36,238 nucleotides of DNA, from contig JAGWZR010000001.1 in assembly GCA_018968795.1 (NCBI GenBank), positions 1 through 36,238 of the forward strand. Reading direction: 5' to 3'. The DNA comes from Planctomycetota bacterium (lineage in GTDB: Bacteria; Planctomycetota; Brocadiia; Brocadiales; Brocadiaceae). A program made the translations under genes and the position numbers. The notes under the pieces are model-generated. The model had not been told where the DNA came from. It worked only from the letters and a program-made list of their open reading frames with translations, and did not search any database. Position 1 is the first letter of the stretch. Every line of letters starts with the position of its first letter. Positions 25,803 to 33,927 of the stretch are shown piece after piece.

Positions 25803-27788
25803 ATGTCTGTTTTTAAGTTGATTTCTTCTTTTACTCCACAGGGCGACCAGCCCCGTGCGATACAACAATTAGTTGACGGGTACAAAAAAGACGTCAATTA
25901 TCAAACTTTATTAGGGGTTACGGGCTCTGGCAAGACATTTACCATGGCAAATGTAATTGCGGCGCTGGGGAAACCCACCCTGGTTATGTCTCATAATAAG
26001 ACCCTTGCAGCTCAGCTCTACAGTGAATTTAAGAGCTTCTTTCCAGAAAATGCCGTGGGATACTTTGTCAGCTATTACGACTATTATCAACCCGAGGCAT
26101 ACATTCCACAACGGGACATCTATATCGAAAAGGAAGCCACCATCAACCAGGAAATAGACCGACTACGCCTCGCCGCTACCAGCGCCCTCATGTCGCGGAG
26201 AGACGTCATCCTTGTCGCCAGTGTCTCCTGTATCTATGGTCTGGGATCCCCTGAAGAGTATCAGGAAATGTATGTGCGTCTCTGTAAAGGTGATTCAATT
26301 GAGCGGAACAAACTTTTAAGAAAACTTGTCATCATACAATATGAGCGTAATGATATAAATTTTGTTCGCGGTACCTTGCGGGTACGCGGTGACGTCGTAG
26401 AAGTATTTCCTGCCTATGAAGAAATTGCTTATCGTATAGAGTTGTTCGGAGACGAAGTGGACAGGATTTCCATAATCAATCCTGTGACCGGAAATTCATT
26501 GGGAGAAGTAAATGAGATTTCTATTTATCCGGCCAAACATTTTGTCATGCCGGAGGGAAAGATTGAAGGGGTAGTCAAATCTATCGAATACGAATTAAAT
26601 GACCGCCTCAAGGAGCTACGTTCAAAAGGAAAACTGCTGGAAGCACAGCGACTGGAGGCACGGACGCGCTACGACATGGAAATGCTCCTGGAGGTTGGCT
26701 ATTGTCACGGTATCGAAAACTATTCGAGACATCTCAGCGGCCGTGCATCCGGAGAGACGCCATACACCCTTTTTGATTACTTCTCCAAAGACTTTTTCCT
26801 TATTGTAGATGAATCTCACGTCTCTGTTCCACAAATCGCAGGTATGTACGCAGGAGATAGATCACGCAAGGAAACCCTTGTTGCATATGGATTCCGATTG
26901 CCTTCTGCGCTAGATAACCGTCCATTGAGGTTTGATGAGTGGGAGTCAAGGATTAATCAAATCCTTTTTGTTTCGGCAACGCCGGGGTCGTACGAATTTA
27001 AAAAATGTCAAGGCAAGGTAGTTGAACAAATTATTCGTCCGACTGGTCTTGTTGATCCGATAATCCATGTAAAGCCTGCAAAGACACAGGTTGAGGATTT
27101 ATTGAAGCAAATTAAAAAACGGGCGCAGAAAAAAGAAAGAGTGCTTGCAACAACCTTAACAAAACGACTTGCAGAAGACCTAAGTGAGTATATCAAGGAG
27201 GAAGGACTTAAAGGTATGTATCTCCATTCTGAGATAAATGCTATAGAAAGGGTAACTATCTTAAGGGATTTGCGGATGGGAAAATTCGATGTACTGGTTG
27301 GCGTTAATCTGCTCAGGGAGGGGCTGGATTTGCCTGAGGTCTCGCTGGTAGCGATTCTCGACGCAGACAAGGAAGGGTTTCTGCGTTCTGAAACATCCTT
27401 AATACAGACCATTGGCAGAACCGCAAGGAATGTGAATGCCGAGGTGATCTTGTATGCAGATGAAATGACAAACTCGATGAAACGGGCAATAGACGAAACC
27501 GACCGCCGTCGTGAGCTTCAAATAGCATACAACAAAAAACACAGCATCACCCCTACAACCATACAAAAAGAAATCAAGAAAGGCATCGAAGACGAGGTCT
27601 CTTCGCACAAGATCGTTTATGAAACTATAGCCGAAAGCGAAGAAGAATACATTACCCAGGAATTCATCAATGAATTAGAAGAAGAGATGCTCAGGGCAGC
27701 GGAGGCGCTGGAGTTTGAACGTGCGGCCGAGTTGAGAGACAAAATACAACAGATACGATCAAGGTATGACATCAGCAGTAAAAAATAA
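25803..27788 (+). CDS. uvrB: Excinuclease ABC subunit B
   Basis: UvrB is the damage-verifying helicase-like core of nucleotide excision repair. The 661-residue chain shows Walker A GVTGSGKT (38-45), the beta-hairpin region [12 protein letters not shown] that inserts between strands, the DESHV motif II, helicase motif VI ([20 protein letters not shown]), and a C-terminal UVR domain ([20 protein letters not shown]) that contacts UvrC. ATG at 25803 gives the family's usual opening, [17 protein letters not shown]. No ribosome site is clear. uvrA and uvrC are not in the window. Confidence 0.96.
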   Translation: MSVFKLISSFTPQGDQPRAIQQLVDGYKKDVNYQTLLGVTGSGKTFTMANVIAALGKPTLVMSHNKTLAAQLYSEFKSFFPENAVGYFVSYYDYYQPEAYIPQRDIYIEKEATINQEIDRLRLAATSALMSRRDVILVASVSCIYGLGSPEEYQEMYVRLCKGDSIERNKLLRKLVIIQYERNDINFVRGTLRVRGDVVEVFPAYEEIAYRIELFGDEVDRISIINPVTGNSLGEVNEISIYPAKHFVMPEGKIEGVVKSIEYELNDRLKELRSKGKLLEAQRLEARTRYDMEMLLEVGYCHGIENYSRHLSGRASGETPYTLFDYFSKDFFLIVDESHVSVPQIAGMYAGDRSRKETLVAYGFRLPSALDNRPLRFDEWESRINQILFVSATPGSYEFKKCQGKVVEQIIRPTGLVDPIIHVKPAKTQVEDLLKQIKKRAQKKERVLATTLTKRLAEDLSEYIKEEGLKGMYLHSEINAIERVTILRDLRMGKFDVLVGVNLLREGLDLPEVSLVAILDADKEGFLRSETSLIQTIGRTARNVNAEVILYADEMTNSMKRAIDETDRRRELQIAYNKKHSITPTTIQKEIKKGIEDEVSSHKIVYETIAESEEEYITQEFINELEEEMLRAAEALEFERAAELRDKIQQIRSRYDISSKK

Positions 27789-27995
27789 ATAAGAGCGTAC
27801 CCGCTCGGCCCGCTACGCTGTGGTTTTGCCAACCGATGGAAAAGGAATCACCCAAGCCATAATCATAGGCTTTATCAAATCTTTTATAATCACCTAAATT
27901 TAAAGCATCTTCCTTTGATGAGTTTTTTGGGATTTTGGCCGCAAATCAATCACAATGGTTTTTATTATTTTTGACTTGATTCCCCTGATTTAGAA

Positions 27996-28069
27996 TGGAG
28001 CGGGCGAGGGGAATCGAACCCCCATACCCAGCTTGGGAAGCTGGTATTCTACCACTGAATTACGCCCGC
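27996..28069 (-). tRNA. tRNA-Gly, anticodon CCC, CCA encoded
   Basis: A full cloverleaf on the minus strand. The acceptor stem GCGGGCG/CGCCCGC is perfect; the anticodon stem CCAGC/GCTGG encloses TTCCCAA, so the anticodon is CCC (reads GGG). The T arm contains GGTTCGATTCC. The discriminator is T and the terminal CCA is encoded (27996-27998). The 5' end lies one base after the stop codon of the radical SAM gene, so the tRNA is probably cut out of that mRNA's 3' end. Confidence 0.95.
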
Positions 28070-28070
28070 A

Positions 28071-29096
28071 TTATATTTCTACAGTTTGTAACTTCGATTT
28101 TTCTGAATATAGACTTGAATGATCTTTCATAATCGGCGCTGACACATTACACTGAGAGCCTTGATAAGAACCCCTCCGCTCCAGTTCACTCGTTATTCCT
28201 GCCGTAATCTCAGCCTTGCTGGCCTTCCATATCGGCGATATAAGGAAATTGCCATGCGTGTCGCCCACGAGTCTTTGTACCGTGATATCCGCCGGAATAC
28301 GTTCTAAAAAGTCAGCAGCAAGGTGGACATAGGTCTTTATATCTAACGTCTGCACCTTGCCTCTAAAATATTCTTCTGCCAGCGCTGTATTTTTAGCTAC
28401 GTATAGATGATGGAGTTTAATGCCCTGTATGCCCAAACCCGCCACGGCCTCTGCGGTTTGCAGCATGTCTTCCCTCGTCTCGCCTGGCAACCCTAAAATA
28501 ACATGAACGCATATATTGACGCAAGTTTTTTTCGTGCGATGTATAGCATCCAAAAATGCCTTGTAGTCATGCCCTCTATTAATGTGTTTGAGTGTATCGT
28601 TATGTATGGATTGAAGCCCGTACTCAACCCATACGTGATATTTTTTTGTATAGCTGTTAATAAAGCTTAAAATGTCGTCCGTGACGCAATCAGGTCGCGT
28701 GCCGATGGAAATTCCCACAATATCTTTATCCGCTAATGCTTCTTCATAACACGACCTTAAGGTTTTAACGTCTGCGTAGGTATTGGTAAATGACTGGAAA
28801 TAAGCGATAAATTTTTCCGCTCCATATCTTTTTTTATGGAATGCCTTGCCTTTTTCGATTTGCTCCTTTATGGGAATATACGATCCGTTAACGTTAGGAC
28901 TAAAGCTTTCATTGATACAATAAGTACAACCACCTACCCCGACACGCCCATCGCGATTGGGACAGGTAAAACCGGCATGGAGCGGTATTTTATGCACTTT
29001 ATAGGGAAAGTGTTCTTTTAAATATTCGCTAAAAGGAAAGAAGCGATATTTTAACAGATAAGGTTTTTGTCGCAATGACACTGATAAATTTCTCAC
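28071..29096 (-). CDS. Radical SAM protein of the YhcC/TIGR01212 family
   Basis: The protein has 341 residues. Its [4Fe-4S] cysteines are C45, C57 and C60 (TCPNRDGRVGVGGCTYC), the CX11CX2C spacing typical of the YhcC group, which has no firmly established reaction. SIGTRPDCVTDDIL and VEYGLQSIHNDTLKHINRGH are further family signatures, and the radical SAM barrel is followed by a short C-terminal region. The start is a GTG at 29096 with no ribosome site; the promoter at 29103-29131 would put the transcription start on or next to this GTG, so the message may be leaderless. The stop is followed after one base by tRNA-Gly. Confidence 0.88.
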   Translation of the reverse strand: MRNLSVSLRQKPYLLKYRFFPFSEYLKEHFPYKVHKIPLHAGFTCPNRDGRVGVGGCTYCINESFSPNVNGSYIPIKEQIEKGKAFHKKRYGAEKFIAYFQSFTNTYADVKTLRSCYEEALADKDIVGISIGTRPDCVTDDILSFINSYTKKYHVWVEYGLQSIHNDTLKHINRGHDYKAFLDAIHRTKKTCVNICVHVILGLPGETREDMLQTAEAVAGLGIQGIKLHHLYVAKNTALAEEYFRGKVQTLDIKTYVHLAADFLERIPADITVQRLVGDTHGNFLISPIWKASKAEITAGITSELERRGSYQGSQCNVSAPIMKDHSSLYSEKSKLQTVEI

Positions 29097-29102
29097 AAAA
29101 TT

Positions 29103-29131
29103 AATTTATCACGAATAAGATGAATTATCAA
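29103..29131 (-). promoter_or_regulatory. Candidate promoter of the radical SAM gene and tRNA-Gly
   Basis: On the minus strand TTGATA (29126-29131), a 17-base spacer and TAAATT (29103-29108). The expected transcription start, about seven bases on, coincides with the GTG start codon at 29096. Confidence 0.42.
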
Positions 29132-29211
29132 ACATAAACCGTCTCAAACTCTGTACCGTGAATTTAGGGGAATATTTATTCTATTCTGAAAGTCACAACC
29201 CATCTGAAAAG

Positions 29212-29251
29212 ATCCCCTTGAATCCCCTTTTCAAAGAAGAACTTAAGGGAT
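29212..29251. repeat. Imperfect hairpin downstream of rnr
   Basis: ATCCCCTTGAA and TTAAGGGAT flank a CCCCTTTTC...GAAGAA core, an irregular inverted repeat 54 bases beyond the rnr stop. The pattern is similar to the hairpin at 1042-1071. It may end the rnr transcript, although the minus-strand T run is poor. Confidence 0.35.
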
Positions 29252-29305
29252 TTCTCTTTTAGTAAAGCTTGACGACTCTACTCTTTTACAAACTTTGTGT
29301 TTGGA

Positions 29306-31447
29306 TTACTTTTTGTCATCACAATATACAAAATCTATTTCTCTTTTTAAGAAGTCTATCTTATAGATTTTTACCGTGACAACATCGCCGATTCTGTACA
29401 TTTTTCTGCGCCGAATGCCAACAAGCGCCATGCTTTTTTTATCTACACGATAGATATCATCTACGAGGGTGCGAATGTGGACAAGGCCCTCCAACAGATA
29501 TTTATTCAATTGCACAAAAAAGCCATATTCCTGAATTCCAGTGATAACACCGTCAAAGATGCTCCCAATCCGGTTTTCAAAGTACCGAAGCAGCTTTAGC
29601 TTGGTAATTTCCCTTTCGACCTCGTCTGCTCTCCGTTCGGTTAGAGAGCAATGTCCTGCCCAATCGGGCAAACAATTCATCCACGAATTTTGCACCAGGG
29701 AAGACTCTAACTGACCCGAAAAATATTGGTCTAAAATCCTATGGACAATCAGGTCTGGATAGCGGCGGATGGGCGAGGTAAAGTGGGCATAGTGGTCAAG
29801 CGCTAATGCAAAATGGCCTCCTTCGCCCTCCTTATAAACTGCCTGTTTCATCGATTTCAGGAGCACCAGATTTATGGTATAAGCCTCAGGTTTTCCGCGT
29901 ATCCTGTCTAACAACGCTTGCAGGTGTTTACTTTTTAAAGGGTCAATTTTTGCATGCTCTAAACCGCGGACAAAATCTGCGAATTCCCAAAGGTCTTCCT
30001 CTTCGGGTTCTGGATGGACACGACTTAAAAGCGGCATTTTTTTCTCAGCCATAAATGTGGCCACTGTTTCATTAGCCAGGAGCATAAATTCTTCTATTAA
30101 TTTGTGGGAGATGTCTTTTTCTACTTTTTCGATGTTTTCGATGTTACCGTGTTTGTCTAATTTTATTGAAACTTCAGGGAGGTCGAGTTCTAGAGCGCCT
30201 CGCTCAAGCCGATTTTTAAAGAGTATCTGCGCTAGATGAGACATGTCATGCAACATGTCATTGACACTGTCAGGTACGTGTATGTCCGTTTCATTATTGA
30301 GCATGGCGGTGGCTTGGTTATACGTTAATCGTTTGGTAACGTTAATAATAGAATGTCTAATCTCTGCTGTATAAAGATGTCCTTTGTGATCGATTGTCAT
30401 GAGAACGCTTTTAGTGAGACGGTCTTCCCCTTCTTTCAGACTGCAGATATTGTTTGACAACACCTCAGGTAGCATAGGGATTACTTCTCCGGGCAAATAA
30501 ACACTGGTGCCTCGATAGCGAGCTTCGTTGTCAATAGCCATATCAGGTTTTACATAATATGAAACATCGGCAACATGCACGCCCAAATGCCATTTGCCGT
30601 GTTTGTCCTTTTCAAGCGACACCGCATCGTCAAAATCTTTAGCATCTTCAGGATCGATAGTAATAATTATTTTGTTGCGCAGGTCGAGCCTATTTTGAAT
30701 TTCTTTTTGAGAAATGGTATGCGGAATATGCTTTGCCTCGTTTAGCACTTTTTGGTTGAAGGTGTATGGTAGTTTGAATTGATAAATAATGGAGCGAAGG
30801 TCAACATTCGGGTCTCCTTCTTTCCCCAAGATTTCTGTAATTTCGCCTTCTGGGTTGAGATGCCTTGATGGCCACTCTGTAATCCGAACGACTACCTTTT
30901 CTCCTGGTTGTGCATCCTTTGAAACATCTTCTGCAATATAGATGTCTTTAAATAATCGAGGGTCATCAGGGGCAACAAACCGCATTCGCTTAGTCTTTTC
31001 GAAGGTACCCACAACAAGCCCATTAACGCGCTTTAATACGTTAACGATCTGCCCGGATGCTCCTCTTCTTTTTTCTCTCTTTTTTCTGGGAATCTGGGCC
31101 GTTGTAGGAAGCCGAACCACAACGAGGTCTCCATGCATGGCGGAATTCATGTCTTCTTCATTGACATAGATATCTTCACCGCCATCTTCTTTAACTGGAA
31201 TAACAAAACCAAATCCCCTTGGATTACATTCGAGTGTGCCCACCACTAAGTGTACTTTCTTTGGATGAGCATACTGTTTTTGCTTAATCTTTACAATGTC
31301 GCCGGAAAATTCCAAATTATGCAGGAGGTCGCAGAATTGCCTGTATTCCGCATCACTGACCTCAAAATGTTCTGCTAACTCGGCAGCCGTCATGGGACTG
31401 TATTTTTTGCTAAGAATAAATTGGAGGATAGAGGCGGAATCGATCAT
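29306..31447 (-). CDS. rnr: Ribonuclease R
   Basis: RNase R is a processive 3'-5' hydrolytic exoribonuclease that degrades structured RNA. The 713-residue chain has an N-terminal winged-helix segment (about 1-65), cold-shock-type RNA-binding domains (about 70-230), and the RNB catalytic domain with TIDPEDAKDFDDAVS, whose aspartates bind metal. HYAHFTSPIRRYPDLIVHR is the second RNB signature. A C-terminal S1 domain follows (GSIFDGVITGIQEYGFFVQL). The ATG at 31447 has GGAAG six bases ahead. It follows the yhaM-like gene by 53 bases, so two 3'-5' exoribonucleases appear to share one transcript. Confidence 0.95.
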   Translation of the reverse strand: MIDSASILQFILSKKYSPMTAAELAEHFEVSDAEYRQFCDLLHNLEFSGDIVKIKQKQYAHPKKVHLVVGTLECNPRGFGFVIPVKEDGGEDIYVNEEDMNSAMHGDLVVVRLPTTAQIPRKKREKRRGASGQIVNVLKRVNGLVVGTFEKTKRMRFVAPDDPRLFKDIYIAEDVSKDAQPGEKVVVRITEWPSRHLNPEGEITEILGKEGDPNVDLRSIIYQFKLPYTFNQKVLNEAKHIPHTISQKEIQNRLDLRNKIIITIDPEDAKDFDDAVSLEKDKHGKWHLGVHVADVSYYVKPDMAIDNEARYRGTSVYLPGEVIPMLPEVLSNNICSLKEGEDRLTKSVLMTIDHKGHLYTAEIRHSIINVTKRLTYNQATAMLNNETDIHVPDSVNDMLHDMSHLAQILFKNRLERGALELDLPEVSIKLDKHGNIENIEKVEKDISHKLIEEFMLLANETVATFMAEKKMPLLSRVHPEPEEEDLWEFADFVRGLEHAKIDPLKSKHLQALLDRIRGKPEAYTINLVLLKSMKQAVYKEGEGGHFALALDHYAHFTSPIRRYPDLIVHRILDQYFSGQLESSLVQNSWMNCLPDWAGHCSLTERRADEVEREITKLKLLRYFENRIGSIFDGVITGIQEYGFFVQLNKYLLEGLVHIRTLVDDIYRVDKKSMALVGIRRRKMYRIGDVVTVKIYKIDFLKREIDFVYCDDKK

Positions 31448-31500
31448 ATTACTTCCTTATCTTCATTTTGCCGGGGAATTGGTTTCTATAATCAAAAATT

Positions 31501-32445
31501 CTATTTTTTGTAGAGTCTCCGTTCGAACATTTTAATGTACTCTGTCCACGAGCTGTTTGTGTCTTTGTGTTCGCTTATTGCCTTTGTTGCAGCTTGTACC
31601 TTCGCATCCAAATTATCCAAATGATGCAGGGCGATGGCTTCGGGTGTCCCCGGTTTTACCGGAGAACCCCACTCGTATTCTCCATGATGGCTTAAAATAA
31701 GGTGAAAAAGGACATTGCGCAGGTCAGATGGGAATCCCTCTATTTTTTGGACCTTTTCATGAATCATAAGAACGCCTGATATGAGATGTCCTGTAAGCAG
31801 TCCCTCGTCGGTATACTGAAAACTGCGTTCGCAAGACAATTCTCGAGTCTTTCCAATATCATGTAAAATGACACCGGCAACCAACAAATCCCTTTTGATT
31901 GCGGGGTAATACTTTGAAAAACTGATTGCCAATTTGGCAACCGAAAGGATGTGTTCTAATAATCCCCCTAAATAGGCATGGTGGTATTGCATGGCCGCCG
32001 GCGCGGTGGAAAATACCTTACAAAAAGATTCATCGGTAAAAAATGCATTTAAGAGTTTTGAAAGATAGGGGTCTTGAATTGTTTTGATAATCTGCTTGAG
32101 TTCATTCATCATTTCAGAAATATCTTTTTCCGTACAGGGGATGAATTCGCCCATCTGCACCTGAGCATCAGTGATAGGGCAGATTTCATTAATTCGGATT
32201 TGCAGGATATTGTTGAAGGTCTCAACAACACCTTTTATTTTTATAAATGCATCTTTATTAAAGCTATCACAGAGTTGGGGTGTTGTATCCCATTTCCTTG
32301 CTTCAATAAATCCGGATTTGTCTGCAAGTTGCAGGTTGAGATACGGCTTCTTTTCTCGTGTTTCCCTTACCTCCTTTTTCAATACAAGAAAAACATCGTC
32401 TACAAGTTCGCCGCTTTTTAGGCTGGATATGTATTTTCTGGGCAT
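31501..32445 (-). CDS. 3'-5' exoribonuclease YhaM-like (OB-fold plus HD domain)
   Basis: The protein has 314 residues. An N-terminal OB-fold (about 12-95; KPYLNLQLADKSGFIEARKW) should bind nucleic acid, and an HD phosphohydrolase domain (about 150-280) follows with metal ligands in GGLLEHILS, GVILHDIGK and HLILSHHGEYEWG. This combination is that of YhaM/Cbf1, which trims RNA (and in some reports DNA) from the 3' end. Together with the downstream rnr it suggests an RNA-turnover operon. ATG at 32445 lacks a clear ribosome site; a good promoter stands 50 bases upstream. Confidence 0.9.
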   Translation of the reverse strand: MPRKYISSLKSGELVDDVFLVLKKEVRETREKKPYLNLQLADKSGFIEARKWDTTPQLCDSFNKDAFIKIKGVVETFNNILQIRINEICPITDAQVQMGEFIPCTEKDISEMMNELKQIIKTIQDPYLSKLLNAFFTDESFCKVFSTAPAAMQYHHAYLGGLLEHILSVAKLAISFSKYYPAIKRDLLVAGVILHDIGKTRELSCERSFQYTDEGLLTGHLISGVLMIHEKVQKIEGFPSDLRNVLFHLILSHHGEYEWGSPVKPGTPEAIALHHLDNLDAKVQAATKAISEHKDTNSSWTEYIKMFERRLYKK

Positions 32446-32494
32446 TATGATAAACCACTTTCAATAGAATTTACAGGAGAGGGTATTTGTACGG

Positions 32495-32523
32495 ATTTTA
32501 CGCAAGTAACCAAACAATGTCAA
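32495..32523 (-). promoter_or_regulatory. Promoter of the yhaM-rnr operon
   Basis: On the minus strand TTGACA (32518-32523), a 17-base spacer and TAAAAT (32495-32500), about 50 bases before the ATG at 32445. Confidence 0.6.
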
Positions 32524-32555
32524 GGAGTATAAGCAGTTTGGCGTGCATTTTTTTA

Positions 32556-32584
32556 TTGCAATCAACTGTTTAACCGATTAACAT
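32556..32584 (+). promoter_or_regulatory. Candidate promoter of the nucleotide-sugar dehydrogenase - glyS operon
   Basis: TTGCAA (32556-32561), a 17-base spacer and TAACAT (32579-32584), 43 bases before the ATG at 32628; divergent from the yhaM promoter. Confidence 0.42.
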
Positions 32585-32627
32585 TTGGTTCGGCGTTTAC
32601 CCCCAATTTAAACTGCAAGATTAATAA

Positions 32628-33926
32628 ATGAGTGAATTACTCGAAAAGACTAAAACAAAAAGGGCAAAGATAGGAGTCGTTGGACTTGGTTACGTTGGAT
32701 TACCTCTTGCGCTTGAATTTGTACGAAGTGGATATTGCGTAACGGGAATTGACAAAAGCAAGGAACGTGTTGAATTCCTTAATAAAGGCAAGTCGTATGT
32801 AATAGATATAAGAGACGAAGATATTGCACAATTTGTCGAAAAGGGTCTTTTGCATGTCACCGACGATGCAAGTGTTTTATCGTCTTTGGATGTCATCAAC
32901 GTTTGCGTACCAACTCCCTTAACAAAGACGAAAGACCCTGATATGTCCTATATTATCAATGTGGGGCGGGAAATTAAAAAGTATATGCATCGGAATCAGC
33001 TCTTCATCTTGGAAAGCACTACGTATCCCGGGACGACAGAAGAACTCGTGCAACCGATGTTAGAAGAAGGCGGTCTCAAGGCAGGCAAAGATTTCTACCT
33101 TGCTTTTTCTCCCGAACGTATTGATCCTGGGAACAAGCGTTACTCTATTAAAAATGTTCCGAAGATAGTCGGTGGCGTAACTCAACAATGCACTGATCTG
33201 GCATGTACTCTCTATAGCCAGATTATTGAGACAATTGTGCCTGTTTCGTCTCCGAAAGTGGCGGAGATGGTAAAGCTCCTGGAAAATACCTTCCGCAGCG
33301 TCAATATTGCGTTGGTCAATGAGATTGCCATCATGTCAGAAAAACTTGGTATCGATGTATGGGAAGTTATCGATGCCGCAAAGACAAAACCCTTTGGCTT
33401 TATGTCATTTTACCCAGGACCCGGGCTTGGAGGTCATTGTATTCCCATTGATCCTCTGTATCTTTCCTGGGTTGCAAAAAAGAATGGCTTTGAACTGCGA
33501 TTTATTGCGCTTGCAGATCAGATAAATAGCGCCATGCCTGAGTTTGTTGTAGAAAAGATTACCGATGCGCTGAACAGTGTAGAAAAGAGCGTGAAAGGTT
33601 CGAATATCCATATCCTGGGCATCGCTTATAAAAGAGACGTCAATGATGTTAGGGAATCTCCCGCTCTTGAGATTATGAATATCTTAAGACTTAAAGGAGC
33701 TAAGGTAACGTATACAGACCCTTATATCCCAGAAATTGATTCTCAGGAACTCAGTATCAAATCAAAGCCTCTTTCAAAAGAGTTTTTATCCAAGATTGAT
33801 TGCTCTGTCATCGTGACAGATCACAGCAATTTTAATTATGACTTAATTGTGTCCCACTCCAAACTGATTGTTGACACCCGCAATGCCTTGAAGGGGATTA
33901 ACAAAAAACATATCGTGCGACTCTAA
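32628..33926 (+). CDS. Nucleotide-sugar dehydrogenase (WbpA/WecC-like)
   Basis: An NAD-dependent enzyme of the UDP-glucose/GDP-mannose dehydrogenase family, 432 residues. The N-terminal Rossmann fold carries GLGYVG (19-24); the catalytic cysteine is C271 in GGHCIPIDPLYLSW, with LLENTFRSVNIALVNEI in the central helical domain and GIAYKRDVNDVRESPA in the C-terminal UDP-binding domain. The P-L-Y motif after GHCIPID points to UDP-N-acetylglucosamine or UDP-N-acetylmannosamine 6-dehydrogenases (WbpA, WecC) rather than UDP-glucose dehydrogenase; the exact sugar cannot be fixed from sequence. The product would feed O-antigen or other surface glycans. The stop is one base before the glyS ATG. Confidence 0.9.
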   Translation: MSELLEKTKTKRAKIGVVGLGYVGLPLALEFVRSGYCVTGIDKSKERVEFLNKGKSYVIDIRDEDIAQFVEKGLLHVTDDASVLSSLDVINVCVPTPLTKTKDPDMSYIINVGREIKKYMHRNQLFILESTTYPGTTEELVQPMLEEGGLKAGKDFYLAFSPERIDPGNKRYSIKNVPKIVGGVTQQCTDLACTLYSQIIETIVPVSSPKVAEMVKLLENTFRSVNIALVNEIAIMSEKLGIDVWEVIDAAKTKPFGFMSFYPGPGLGGHCIPIDPLYLSWVAKKNGFELRFIALADQINSAMPEFVVEKITDALNSVEKSVKGSNIHILGIAYKRDVNDVRESPALEIMNILRLKGAKVTYTDPYIPEIDSQELSIKSKPLSKEFLSKIDCSVIVTDHSNFNYDLIVSHSKLIVDTRNALKGINKKHIVRL

Positions 33927-33927
33927 C

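Noticed and set aside
27796-27822. AGCGTA...TACGCT inverted repeat after uvrB as a terminator
   Set aside because: The stem is short, the interior does not pair well, and no T run follows.
27772-27945. Minus-strand stop-bounded frame of about 57 codons across the uvrB end (containing RFDKAYDYGLGDSF)
   Set aside because: No start codon with a ribosome site, it overlaps uvrB, and another frame over the same bases is equally plausible. I recognise no family; it may be a relic.
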